The notes below the pieces were generated by a model that saw only the letters and a list, made by a program, of their open reading frames with translations, was not told the origin of the DNA and made no database searches. Position numbers and translations under genes: made by a program. Below, one piece after another: positions 10,555 to 22,350 of a stretch of DNA of 57,759 nucleotides. The stretch covers positions 1,998,163 through 2,055,921 of the forward strand of contig NW_019091486.1 of assembly GCF_001949145.1 (NCBI RefSeq), in the 5' to 3' direction. The DNA is from Acanthaster planci. Lineage: Eukaryota; Echinodermata; Asteroidea; Valvatida; Acanthasteridae. Position 1 is the stretch's first letter. Every line of letters begins with the position of its first letter.

Positions 10555-11620
10555 AATCAAAGCATCCAAATTTTATGTTTTGTTTCACACACACAGAGGC
10601 AAATTTTACTTTTGACAAAAGTATCAAGAATACCATCAGCAAAATGAATCTAGTTGTTCTTTTAAAAGCAATATCATAAGTTTGAAAACACACACACATG
10701 TGAATTTATATGTTGAGGCTGAAGCACGTGTACAACAGTGTCGTACATGTACAGGAGGGTATATACACGTACACACAAAACATTTCATGTACAAGTACAC
10801 GGTGTATTGGACATGTACACATGGGTAGGCCTAAATCCCGGGGATGAGAATTCCCAAACTACCCTTAGGACGGGGGAAGGGCTATTGAATCACCCCCCCC
10901 CTTTTTTTGTGAGCAAAAAATTAAAGCGGACTGTGAAGAACTTTTCAGACTTCCTCCGACTAAAATGCGTCAATATCACTCCGAAAAGGGAAAACAATTA
11001 TAAAAGCCTCCAATATGCCCTTTGAAATATATTTCATAGATGTACATCAATATCATGAACATCGACCTAATTATAGAGTCATATGGTGCCCCCCCTTTCC
11101 AAATTTCCATGGCAGGGCAAGTCATTCCCCCCTTTCCCCATGCCCCATCCCCCATTTCCAACACAGATTTACGCCACTGGTAGTCATTCGGCGCAACACG
11201 TACAATTTAGCATGTGGCTTTTGGCATGAGCACGCCTACCAATGAGGTTAAGCATGCATGTGTAGTTTTGATTTATATCTCACGCTCATACAAAAATTTA
11301 TACACGTAGCCTACACGTACAGTGAACTTGTTTTGTGGTAGCAATTTATTCATCCCAGTGTTGCTTTTTAACCATTTAGGGTTCTTTTTTGTGCCTTTTT
11401 AGGGCAAAGCATTGGAGAAGAGTGACAAGAAAGGACTGTGTTCATATTTCTTGCAAATTTTATTGTAGATACAGGATACTTGTCACAGAAACTTGCAGTA
11501 ACGTGTTATTCCTGGTCGACATCTGTATTCATCTATTTGGGCACAGTAATGCAAAGTATATGTGACAACCAGTCGGCCAGTTCTGTGACAGTGGCAGATG
11601 AAAGATCCGGCCTCAATATT

Positions 11621-11622
<2 letters not shown>

Positions 11623-11665
<43 letters not shown>

Positions 11666-12195
11666 NNNNNNNNNNNNNNNNNNNNNNNNNNNNNNNNNNN
11701 NNNNNNNNNNNNNNNNNNNNNNNNNNNNNNNNNNNNNNNNNNNNNNNNNNNNNNNNNNNNNNNNNNNNNNNNNNNNNNNNNNNNNNNNNNNNNNNNNNNN
11801 NNNNNNNNNNNNNNNNNNNNNNNNNNNNNNNNNNNNNNNNNNNNNNNNNNNNNNNNNNNNNNNNNNNNNNNNNNNNNNNNNNNNNNNNNNNNNNNNNNNN
11901 NNNNNNNNNNNNNNNNNNNNNNNNNNNNNNNNNNNNNNNNNNNNNNNNNNNNNNNNNNNNNNNNNNNNNNNNNNNNNNNNNNNNNNNNNNNNNNNNNNNN
12001 NNNNNNNNNNNNNNNNNNNNNNNNNNNNNNNNNNNNNNNNNNNNNNNNNNNNNNNNNNNNNNNNNNNNNNNNNNNNNNNNNNNNNNNNNNNNNNNNNNNN
12101 NNNNNNNNNNNNNNNNNNNNNNNNNNNNNNNNNNNNNNNNNNNNNNNNNNNNNNNNNNNNNNNNNNNNNNNNNNNNNNNNNNNNNNNNNNNNNNN

Positions 12196-12222
<27 letters not shown>
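11623..12222. other. Assembly gap (530 N) flanked by poly-T
   Basis: Ns run from 11666 to 12195, with 42 T before and 27 T after (one A next to the Ns). The real sequence and its length are unknown. The homopolymers suggest the assembly broke at a long poly-T or repeat. Confidence 0.98.
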
Positions 12223-12227
<5 letters not shown>

Positions 12228-12366
12228 AGGAAGATGAAAATGGTATGTTATAAAGCACTTATGCTACATGAACATTTTAACATACAAACTACCCTGGAAC
12301 GTGTTCATCACCGCGTGTCGTTCCCCTGACAGCTCGAAGCACCAGACTGCTTATCCTCTACCGGCT

Positions 12367-12410
12367 GGGCTTAGACGGTGTGACGTGTGGGCTTAGACGG
12401 TGTGACGTGC
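12367..12410. repeat. 22-base tandem duplication, two copies
   Basis: GGGCTTAGACGGTGTGACGTG occurs twice in succession (12367-12388, 12389-12410), differing only in the last base. I see no gene around it. Confidence 0.85.
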
Positions 12411-14522
12411 CGGGGTATTAGTGCACCGCGATCTTCAGTACAGGTGATCATACGCTGCTCCAGTCGCTCAAGTCGGCCGGGATTCGCTTGGGCTAACCAC
12501 GGACCATTTCCACTTCGGCTTCGTCGGTGCGTATGTCAGTGGTCGGCGTGGTAAGTGTCAGCTGCATGGTAGGATGACTGCGATGAGGTAGGAGTCGAGT
12601 AAAATCAATTTGGAGAAGACATCTTGAGCAGTGGTGTAACTTTGTTGATCTTAGTGGCTAGCTGGCCGACTCTTCCCCTTTATGCCTTGAACCCTCATAC
12701 GTGTCTTGTAAAGATGTTAAGTATTCCATTGTTTGCTGTTTTTGACCTTAAGGAAGTTGCATCATCTGTCAGATAAAGATTCTGAAAGGCCCACGCATTA
12801 TCCCGTGCTCCGATTGGCCCGTCTGCATATTCTGTCGGATAAAGTTGTTGAGGTTGGCTCTGCATACCCCATTAAAATTCATTTGTGCAAATGAGCCAAT
12901 TGTTATGCTAATCCGCCTATTTTTTTCTGCACTATGCAAGGCACACCATGAACATTATGTGGGCCGTTCATGATTAGGAGGTGCATCATTTGTGCACGTA
13001 TCATGTATGCAAGCCTTAACCCAATCTTAAAGTCTTGTGACAGTCTTTGTGTTGTTATGTTGTCTCTCTTCCGATTGTCATTACTGACTGCTGTAACGTG
13101 AAGAAACCCAAACGTCCACAAGGATGATATTTCTTACTACATGCAGGAGGGATGTTCCAGTGGCCCATTCCCGGCCACACAGTGGGAATCAATGATAGCA
13201 TCCCCTTAATTTACGCATATGTTTTGCTCTCAGAACAATTAGCACAAAATTATTCATGACGATTTATCTGTTTTCTACGAATAATTGATATGTCCGGGAA
13301 AGGCCGAATGACGCCGAATCACGTCGGACGCACTTCGTTTTAGGCATGCGCTGTTGGAATACCAAACTGGCTCTTAGTACAAAACATTATTCACAATGAT
13401 TTCTCTCTGTTTTCGATTAATGATTCCTACATCCTTTGCCCTTCATTCAAGTAAACTTTAACACACCAAGTCGCGTCACTTCTACGCAAAAAGACTCGCG
13501 CCAGTCATATCTAGAGTATGTACAATAAGGAACAAAAACATAAATTATCTGTAAATTCTGGTACGAACAAGGAGAAACCAAATAGGCCAACTTAATGGAG
13601 GAGACAACAAAATTACCAGACGAACCAGCAGGTTGCTGGCGCACCTGACTTCATTGACACCATCCACTGGTATTTCTGATAATACCCGCATTTTTTTCCA
13701 CTGGCAAATTTAAGATGTTTTTGTGGAAATTGCGTTCAGTTTAATTTAGTGGGGCCTTCAGACCTCATCAGCTGAAAAATTAAACACTAATGAAGTGCCA
13801 GCGAAATGAGGAAAGCTCTTCATATAAGTTGTTCATTATGAAGTAATTTCATCTTTAATCTTTTCAAAGATGCTGGTTGGGATTGGGAGGGGTATGGCAT
13901 GCATTTCCCTTATCTGGTTTAGGACCAAGGAGACTGTGAAACGGCTCATAGAGTCTGATTATATGAAAGACTGCTGCAAGCTACACGGTATCGAGTGTGC
14001 GCTGGGATGAAGCAAAGACGCATTTTCCATTTCATTTCGATGACCGTATTAAGGTCAAAACAAAAATACGTACATCGGTACTGGGCCAATGCCCTGCATC
14101 ATTCATATAGCACTTTGAATTTATTTATCCTGAAAATCGAAAGTGGCATCTCTCGTTTTCTCAAGTTCCTTTCTTCTCATAAGATATACATAATTCCGAC
14201 GGTTGAAAGCCGTTGTTGTCTCATTATACGTTTTAAAGTTGGAACGCTTGTTAATTTGAATAGTACATGTAGTTGTTTACCGTTATCCTTGGGTCACACA
14301 AACTCGTTATTCTCGAGTGTTTTTATTTTAGAGGCGAAGCTTAGGGAATTGTCTTTGCACTTTCAAGTGTTTATTTCACGGTTTAAATGGTAAGGTCAAG
14401 GACAGCCTACTTGGGCTCGGAAAAGCGTGTTTTGGTGCTTAACGGTACGATTACAGGTCTCCTATTGGTCCGTTTGGCAGAAATTGGTTGCTGAAGTGCC
14501 CCAAGACAAGCCAAAAATTGCT

Positions 14523-14529
14523 TATAAAA
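14523..14529 (+). promoter_or_regulatory. TATA box of protease copy B
   Basis: TATAAAA lies 59 bases before the ATG at 14582, in the same context as in copy A, followed by the shared GTTATTCCCGGCGATTCAAC stretch. Confidence 0.6.
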
Positions 14530-14581
14530 TCATCAGCAGAGACCGTGAATTCGTTATTCCCGGCGATTCAACACCTGCGCA

Positions 14582-17500
14582 ATGATGTTGAAGATTGTCG
14601 TGCTTGCAGTGTTGGTTTCCACGGCTTGCTCCAAGCCTGGGGTAAGTTACTTCTGGTCTAGCCACGCGCGCGCTCCGAGCTTGTATTCACACCTTAACGC
14701 TTATCATTTACTGATTGGTGACATTTAGGAATTGTAACAGTTATGAAGAACTATTTTTTGACAGGGAGTATCAAAGAGACAAGGAAAACCTGGGTTAATG
14801 ACAGCGTATCTACCAGTGTCAAGTCCTTGACTGAAGTACTCGGTTTTTAGATCTCTATAGTGGCATAGTTCGCAACAGCTCAACGGTTTGCTTATGTCTA
14901 AACATGTACCGAACATACACGTGAACTGTCTAAATTCAAACTTAGTTAAGTGAAGTGAGTCGTCGAAATTATACATCTCTGTCATGTATATTTGGAAGAA
15001 TTCAGCGTGAGTTGCTGTTGTGTTATAACACAGGTGTTGAACAAAGACGATGAATTTTCTACCGAGGAGCTCATTCGTTACTTCGGTGTTGAAAACCACG
15101 CAGAAGGTAAACCTTCAGAACCAACCTCACTCGCAGAGAGAATCGCAGGGTGATAACACAAACCTTCGCCTCATTGTCACGTTCATCATGAAAACCTCCC
15201 CCAGATCGTATTTAAGAATGAGATGGCTGTGGTTTTCCATCGTATATACAATCTTATCCATAAAAATCACCAAAAATCCTCCACAGTAAATTGGAACCTG
15301 CCTTCAGATTTTGTTTGAAATAAATGCAGTCCTCGTTGAAACTAATTAGGGGCAATCCTTGTGAAGAAGTAAGCAAGCAGTGACGTACATGGTATGGTGT
15401 TAACACAATGTCCTTCCCTTTCAGCCCCAGAGTATGAGGTCGTGTACCCACTCGTAGTCGACGCTGACAGCAAAAGGAGTGTTGGCAACGGAGCCATTGC
15501 AGCCTCTTTCCTAGAACTGGAAGTCGAAGCCTTCGGAGAGACACTCATCCTCAACGTGGACCACGATGACAGCAACTATGCCCCCGGGCTCGAGGTTGAG
15601 ATTTACACCGATGAAGGCATCCAGAGGGTACCACTCAGGACAGACTGCGTCTACACGGGGAAGGTAGCTGGGGAACAGAACTCTATCGCTTCAGTTACCA
15701 CTTGTGACGGCTTGGTAAGTCCCACGCGCAGCTTACACTTAATAGTTATGTTTGCACATCAGTTGTCAAATAATTTTGCAGTTTGGGAAGACATGTTCTG
15801 GCTTAAAAACAGGAACAAAAAACGGCCTTAGACGTCACACTTCACTTTGTCATTCTACAGCGGTGCTAAAAGGTTTCTTTTTTAAAATCGAAATGATTTG
15901 TTTTCATGCCAGATGGCGGTGATATTTCGCAACGACGGGCGCGGTGAGCTTTACATCGAGCCACTAGAAGACAAACATGCCGCCAAAAGGGATGTTGGGC
16001 GTGGCCACCCGCACGTCGCTTATAAGAACAGACCACAAAAAGGCGGAGCTTTCTGCTCAGCTATCGGTAGGTCGCCTTTTACGAGGTGATCGGGCTGGAC
16101 CTGGTCACCTCTTTCTTTGGTATCGTCTCTTTGTATTCTCCGCCGCTCCCCACATCTTTGTCAAGACAGTTATGTCAGTTTCAGTCCATGGACCTTAAGT
16201 TTCTCCCAAATAGTCACGATCTTTTGGTCTTGGAACCAAACTGACTCCGCCTCCGCTACATGAATTTCCAGGGCCGGACACCTTAAGGATTTTGGTCGTT
16301 ACCCCCTATGTGCATATTAAGTTTTGTATGAGACCTTTTGACGATCAAATGAAAATTTTAATTTATTGATTTTCAGTCACAGTGACGGTATTAAATACGA
16401 AAGTAGGCCAGCTTCTAATGACAACCTGGAGTTTTTCGGTTTTCCAAGTAATACCGTATAACTTCTTGTAGACCTGCCAATCGTCGCAATTTCCTCTCTT
16501 ACAGACCCGAACTACAAAAACTGGGGCGTTAAATTTAACACCCCTGGTGTCCTCAGAGGACTACACCAACACTTTTCACCGGTGTTAAAAATTTTGTGTT
16601 ATTTGGTGTTATTTTAACACCCTCCAGTGCATTGTAACACTTATAGGTGTGCAAGATAACACCAGTAACATGCTATTGTGTGGTCATCTGATAACACCAA
16701 ACGGTGTTGATTTTAACACCACAGTTTTTGCAGTGCACCGATCTTGCCAATTTCCTCTCTTGCAGACCCGCCGGTCTTGCCAATTTCCTCTCTTGCAGAC
16801 CCGCCCATTATGCCCATTTCCGCCGAGGAGCCTGTAGACACTGAATCAACCAAGTATCTGGAGCTGGCGTTCATTGCCGATCCATCGTACACTTCCAGTC
16901 GTGGATCTACCAGCTCAGCCACCACCTGTGTTAATACGCTTTTCAACGCGGTGAGCGTCATGCACTGATCAATTTATTTCCCTGGATGTAGACTCCCGCT
17001 TTGAAATACGTCTGCTGCGAGTTAAATTTAAATAACATCTGCTATAATTGCTTTACCTCGCAATTTCGGGGCAAGCTTTTGCATAACGACCACCATCTCT
17101 GGAACGGACTGGTTCCGTTATGCCCTTCTTTTCTGCATGTTGAAACAGTGTATTGGGTGCAATGCGTCTCTAAAGCCTGGTTTCCATATTGACGTAAGAA
17201 ACGCAGAGAAAAACACAAGTAAGACGCAAACTACAACGTGGACATACGGAAACATGCCAAACGGAGGTGTCGCCTACGGAAGCCCGTTAGTGCCAATTTG
17301 AACCATGCAAAAAATTTTTATCGCGAAATAACGCAATAACATTGCGAAATAACGCAATACCGGTAGTATTGAAAAATAACGCAACAACTTTACGAAATAA
17401 CGCAATAGATCTACGGACATTCGGGACACGTTCGCGCGGTTACTCCGATTAGCAAGAGTAGGATGCGTGTGCATTATACCTACGTGCAGGATCCGCGTGA

Positions 17501-20450
17501 AATAAACTGGTCCTGCCCTGTCTTCACGTCTTGTGGGCGTCTGCGTTACCAACGAACATAAATCAGGCTTAACTAAGCAAAAGCTTGCGTCGAATCACGA
17601 TAGCAACAATGTCTTTAGCATGGAGACTTCTAATTGTTTTAAAGAACCGGTGTACCAGATTTTATTCAAGTTTAACTCGTAAAAGGCTTATTACAGCACT
17701 ACTGCACTTTTATTCAAACTTTACTCGCAAAAGGCTTATTCGGGTACTCCGAGAATCAATTCACCGAAATGCTTTGCAAATGACTTCAACTAAATTGACA
17801 TTTAATCATTCTTCTTTGGAACCAAGAACTCACTTTTCAATTTCAAAAGCATTCAGGGAAAACTTCCACTCAACGAAGACCTGATCTGTATAATTACAAG
17901 AGCGTTTTAAAGTTCATAGGTCACAGTAAATGAAAACTTCAGAGGGAAGACTCAAGACAAATTACCATTTAAAAAAACTATTTTCCCTCATGGTATGTTG
18001 ATGGTCATTTCAAAGTCTTTGCTGCAACAAGTAAATGAGGGTTTTTTTTTCGATTCGCACGGTGGGGATGGTGGTATTCTTCAATGATAATCAACATTTT
18101 TGTTCCTATGCTTTCAAATCCAGGTAAAAAACGTTTTGCAATTGAGTTCTCTCAGAGGCACTGCACTGGTTCCAAAGCTGGTGTACGTTAAGATCTTTGG
18201 AGCAACAGAGGTAGGTCGTAGTCAGGATTTTGAAAAGACTTGAAAAAAGACTCTTCTTTTAGAATTTGAATAAACATAATCCACAAGGAAGAACTACTTG
18301 AGAATGTGTCAACCTTGAAGGAATTGCCGGCATTCAAGCACATGTATCTAAGTAGAAGTAAAAATTTGTCTCTTACTAGGACCCATTTTACTGAAATGTT
18401 GCTTTTCGATGTGTCAGGGAGGGAGAGGAGTAGGATAGACAAGGTTGGCTGGCGGGGTGATTAGCAGACCACAGGAGACATTTGACTTAGCGTACGACCG
18501 ACGACTGACAGACAGGACTGACAAAATACTGATTGACGTAACTCACCCCCTCGGAGGTGAGTTTGACGAGCGACGAAACGAACGAAGTTGGAGACTGCGA
18601 CTGCCGACGACGAGGACACAGCGTTATAAACATTCTTTCATCCCTAGGGCCATTGATGCATGCAATTTGAAACATACGAGGGGAATAAACGAACTTTGAT
18701 AAGATGAGGTATTGATGATTTTTAATGATTTGTAATGTGTTAATTCTGTATTTTAATTAGATTCAGTATATGTATGTTTTAGGATTCTAATTTTTGTATG
18801 TTTTTAATGAGGCTGGTACGCAGAGATGTAATTTCCTTTGGGATTAATAAAAGAACTATGAACTGTGATTTAGACTGGACTGACAAGTAACACTGATAGT
18901 AATACCTACCTGGCGACCTGTCGTGCATGGCAACATACCAACAACAAACCGTCATCGAGCAGTGAACATTGGGACAATGCTGCATTTTTTACAGGGTGCG
19001 TGTTTCTCAGTTTGAAATCGATACTGCTTTTAGAAAGGGTGGCCGAAATCTTTCGTAACATTTTGATTTCAACAAGGTTTTTAAAATAAATATTGGACCT
19101 CAGAATACGTTTGGCTTTAGATGTTTCATTTTCATTAACCATTTCTGGCGCTCGTACACTTGCCCCAGTTTCGATTAAAATATTAATGGCGTAACGACAA
19201 CTTGGCTGGACTTTTGGTAGAGTTGAATCAGCAGCAACTGTTTGCATGCAGTATTTGCGGTTAATATCAAATCAAGAACAAGGCAACAGAACAAAATTAG
19301 TCATTTTATCGAAATCACTCCTTTTGCAGTTGGTTTTTTGTTACATCTGGGGGAATACCGGTGCATACCTCTCGTTTTCCATCAGAAAAGAAAATGTCCA
19401 TAATTCGGGCTAAACGGACGAATAAAATAAGGATAACCTTTTGCGTTCCTAAAGCTTCATTAATTCACTGGTGAGAAATTAGAAGTCCAAAGCCAGACTC
19501 CTTCATGACTTTCATCGTATTGTTCGTCATTGATCTCCCATACGAGCAGAGTGGACATATCAAGTCCGGACGCTGGTAATGCAGTTCTTGGCGTAGGCTA
19601 TGTCAGTGGATGTGACTACTGGGGTGCGTCTCTTAGTGAGTTCCGTAGTCTTGATGCCACAGCTGTCACGGCACACGAAATCGGACACAAGTGAGTTTTA
19701 AACGCATACGCAAAACAGCTGCAATATATGAAAGTCCTGTTGTGCCATCAAGTGGGTAGATATTTTCAAAAAGTGGAGTATGCATTTTTAAGGTGCATTT
19801 TTATGATTTTTTTTTTCAAATTCGTTTGTACGATATTTTACGATATACATATACTTTCCCCAAGTTCGTTTGTATGAAATATATATTCTCCACTTCGTTC
19901 TTATGGGAACTAATGTTAGAGACAGTGTTTCTATTTTTGGAAACAAATCGTTTCAAGGGATATATTTGTGGATCAAGTTTGTTTTTAGGAGATACATTTT
20001 TCCAAGTTAACGTTCTAAAGACATATACAGTTTTAAGTTTCATTTTACATCTCATCAAAGCAAACTTTTAAAAATATGGTTCATGAAACAAACTCAGCAT
20101 CAGTGTTAATGCCTTTTAATCGATTATAGCTTAGGAATGTACCACGATTCCTCAGGACCAGAGGGTGGTCCCTATAATAGCTGCTCATCGAAGGGGTATT
20201 TGATGGCTGCATACAATGACAACCATCAAAAAGATCTGGGCTGGTCTACTTGTAGCCGATCCTACTACGACACTCGCATCACGTGAGTAGAAAAACAACT
20301 TTACTGAAATTTTGACGAGTATAGATAATAATCAGATGCTCGATTTGTCTCCTAAATATGACGAAAACAAATGAAAGAACGTTGTTTCTTACACACAATT
20401 GATCCTGTTCTTGTGTTTGTAGCCAAACCACCTGCTACAACGATGCCTAA
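14582..20450 (+). CDS. Secreted M12B (ADAMTS-like) zinc metalloproteinase, copy B
   Basis: Exons 14582-14641, 15034-15106, 15425-15714, 15913-16066, 16799-16950, 18124-18210, 18874-18995, 19550-19690, 20130-20282, 20423-20450. Every exon has the same length and phase as in copy A, giving 419 residues. The signal peptide, propeptide, HEIGHNLGMYHD site and Met-turn are all kept. Exons 1-4 are nearly identical to A (exon 2 is identical), while changes cluster in the catalytic exons 7-9. For example, in exon 8 B reads GVDISSPDAGNAVLGVGYVS where A reads GINLSDPDAGESLLGVAYVG, and in exon 9 the loop after the zinc motif reads EGGPYNSC in B and TSSSHNSC in A. The two enzymes may therefore differ in substrate preference (inference). 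A LINE fragment ends almost at the exon 7 acceptor and may weaken splicing. Exon 5 has a shorter acceptor array than in A. Confidence 0.85.
16510..16735. mobile_element. EnSpm/CACTA-like MITE in intron 4 of copy B
   Basis: Orthologous to the element at 3365-3579: right end CAGTTTTTGCAGTG intact, left end eroded to AACTACAAAAACTGGGG. Its body is slightly longer (226 bases). It again splits the 33-base acceptor array. Confidence 0.65.
16736..16798 (+). repeat. 33-base splice-acceptor minisatellite, short version (copy B)
   Basis: Two acceptor AGs end at 16765 and 16798, 33 bases apart and in the same phase. Two degenerate acceptors precede the MITE (CTTGTAG near 16470 and CTTACAG ending at 16504). 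Copy A has eight after its MITE, so the array length differs by six units between paralogues. Confidence 0.85.
17007..17690. mobile_element. Intron 5 MITE of copy B, interrupted by a second MITE
   Basis: Outer parts match 4051-4396 and 33617-33977, with ends near TACGTCTGCTGCGAG and ...TCGTAAAAGGCTTA. The middle is interrupted by the 396-base element at 17174-17569, giving a relative age: this MITE first, the nested one later and only in B. Confidence 0.65.
17174..17569. mobile_element. Nested MITE with TAA target duplication
   Basis: AGCCTGGTTT at the left and the complement of AAATCAGGCT at the right form short inverted ends. TAA flanks both sides (17171-17173 and 17570-17572), and the matching intron of copy A lacks the insert. 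A three-base TAA duplication suits the PIF/Harbinger group. Inside, from about 17318 to 17414, the motif CGAAATAACGCAATA recurs four times with variations. Confidence 0.75.
18400..18872 (+). mobile_element. 5'-truncated LINE fragment in intron 6 of copy B
   Basis: A frame open to 18699 ends with HPLGGEFDERRNER...RTQRYKHSFIPRAIDACN, the typical C-terminal pattern of non-LTR retrotransposon polymerases (HPL..., T.R.K.SFIP.AI). It is followed by an AT-rich 3' tail containing AATAAAAG near 18847. The insert is missing from copy A. It ends only a few bases before the exon 7 acceptor, so it has replaced the original branch and pyrimidine region. The left border is approximate. Confidence 0.7.
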
Positions 20451-21443
20451 CTGGATGATCGGATTTATTGGGACACCCCTCGAACTGTAAGTAGATAGCG
20501 CCTTTATCTGTACTTCTCTTAAATTGTCAAGTTCTTGTATCATTCTCATTATAAAGGTCGTCTCCTCCCAGCACACTCTAGAATTAATATTTGTTTGTGT
20601 ATTTGTCTTTTTCTCTGAGTTTTTGTTTTATCATTGACACGAGTTTAAGATTATTGCCATTTAAAAAGGGAAATATTCAGGATTCGGTCAAAACTTAAAG
20701 GGAAGCAAATAAAAGCTGAGAAGCTATTCAGCACACTGTATAATTACAAAAAGCATTTTGGAGTATATCATTAAAAATTGTGTAAAATTGAAAGGATGGA
20801 TGGATGGAAGTTTTCATCTTTGGTTGAACAAAAAAGGTCCATTCCCTTGTTAACTGTGGTCTGAATGCTGTAAATATTACCTTTTCCTCGTTGTGAATTT
20901 TCTTGCAGGAGGGAGAGGAAAAACCTGCGACATTTCTGAAGTCTCCAAAATGCATTCAAAATACTGGTCACTGTTGAGTTTTGTTCTCATCGTTAGTATT
21001 TATAACGAAGTCAACAGAGGCGGGTTGTCTTCAGCCTATGTCTTCGATTATGCTCAGTTGGACGAGACACAAACTGCGTAATGCTTACGAGGCAGAGCCC
21101 CGGGTCAAAATTATTTAAACATTCAACTTCTACTGTAGTTATCTCTTGATTCATCGAGGGTGGAAAACTAAAATGCCCAGTGTGGTGGTTACAAGATTTC
21201 TTTTCATCGCTTCAGAAAGATATTATAGCTTCAGAGACCAATACAACAGAAAGGATTTTTTGCATGACCGTGTTTTTAATTCTGCGAAAGCCAAATTAAT
21301 CAAATCGAACGCAAATCAAATGCAAATCAGGTGCTTGCTCTAAGTAAAATGTTCATATCTCAGATCTAACTACTAAATTTGCAGCAGCTGTACAAACTTG
21401 ATATTTCTTTATTTTCATTATGAATTGAGGTGAAGGTAATAAA
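20451..21443 (+). other. Probable 3' untranslated region of copy B
   Basis: As in copy A, the stop-containing exon runs on to a donor (CT/GTAAGT) at 20487, and an acceptor (TTCTTGCAG) follows near 20909. AATAAA at 21438-21443 is the conserved candidate poly(A) signal. Confidence 0.4.
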
Positions 21444-21847
21444 TTTCAAACCATTCAGCATTAAACAATGTGGTTTGTGTGTCTCAATTAAAATACAACG
21501 TACTGAGACGATATGATAGCTGAGGGTAACGGCGTATCAGGGTTTTCACTCGGTAGTATTCTTTTCGTAGAAGGGTTGTCCATTTTTCCTTTTGTAACTT
21601 TTCCCCACCCCTCTGATCGCTTCTGATCTCTGGATTCTGATTGCTTCAGTAAGGTTGCAAAAAGCTAATGAATAATGGCTGAAGCTTATTGGATTGGAAC
21701 TAGAATACCAAATGCCGTTGCTTTAAGAACTGTGAGAAGTTGCATATTGATAACAAAAGTCAGCATGTGGGGTGAAGGCGATTTCTTTTTATGGTGTTAC
21801 CTGCAGAACCAATTTTTCACTACACCCTCAGCTAATGTTCAGGAGTT

Positions 21848-21987
21848 AACGTGCAAGAATAGTGGAAGAAGTCAACAATCTCCGTCATAGCCTTGAAATG
21901 ATCAGACGAGCAGTAAGGGACATGTTACGAAGATGTCAGATGTGCATTGACAGGAATGGTGGCCATGTGGAGGATTTAGCACATTAA
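21848..21987 (+). pseudogene. Short unrecognised coding-like fragment
   Basis: After a stop at 21847 a frame of about 45 codons reads ...RIVEEVNNLRHSLEMIRRAV... and ends ...CQMCIDRNGGHVEDLAH before TAA at 21985-21987; a donor-like GAG/GTAAGT follows at about 21997. It has an amphipathic, charged composition unlike the surrounding AT-rich DNA and lacks an ATG. It may be a relic exon of a transposon protein, but I do not recognise it. Confidence 0.25.
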
Positions 21988-22350
21988 ACTGATGAGGTAA
22001 GTAGCGAAAACAAAGCAGATAAGATTGATTTAGGTACATTCCTTGTTTTTAAGAATGCGTTCTTAAAGCAAAGGCTTTTGGTATTCTGCAAACTAGCATG
22101 GTCTAGCCTTGTTAATCACGTATGCAAACTTGTCACAGTGCCGATTTCAGTACCCTTAACATCGGACTAGTTTGTTCACTCATCTGTGTCAATAACATCA
22201 CAAGCTGTATACCATTGCAAAGAGGGCATTCTGCCCTTTCTAGAGATATATTTCTCTTTCCCATATATAAAGTAATTTTTATCTCGGTATACTTTTTATC
22301 TGGACACTTTGTACATGTAATATATAAGCCGCGCCGCGCGTGCGACTTAC

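Larger units (their letters stand above)
12940..21600. repeat. Segmental duplication unit, copy B
   Basis: Homologous to 1-8520, and extending further left: 12940-13240 matches the complement of about 24000-24310 in inverted copy C. The block holds protease copy B and its 3' flank. Private insertions are a 396-base MITE in intron 5 and a LINE fragment in intron 6. Confidence 0.8.

Noticed and set aside
11438-12329. Long open frames on both strands across the N gap
   Set aside because: They consist of poly-T/poly-A codons and Ns; no real coding sequence.
14725-15099. 124-codon minus-strand frame in copy B
   Set aside because: It is antisense to intron 1 and exon 2 of the protease.
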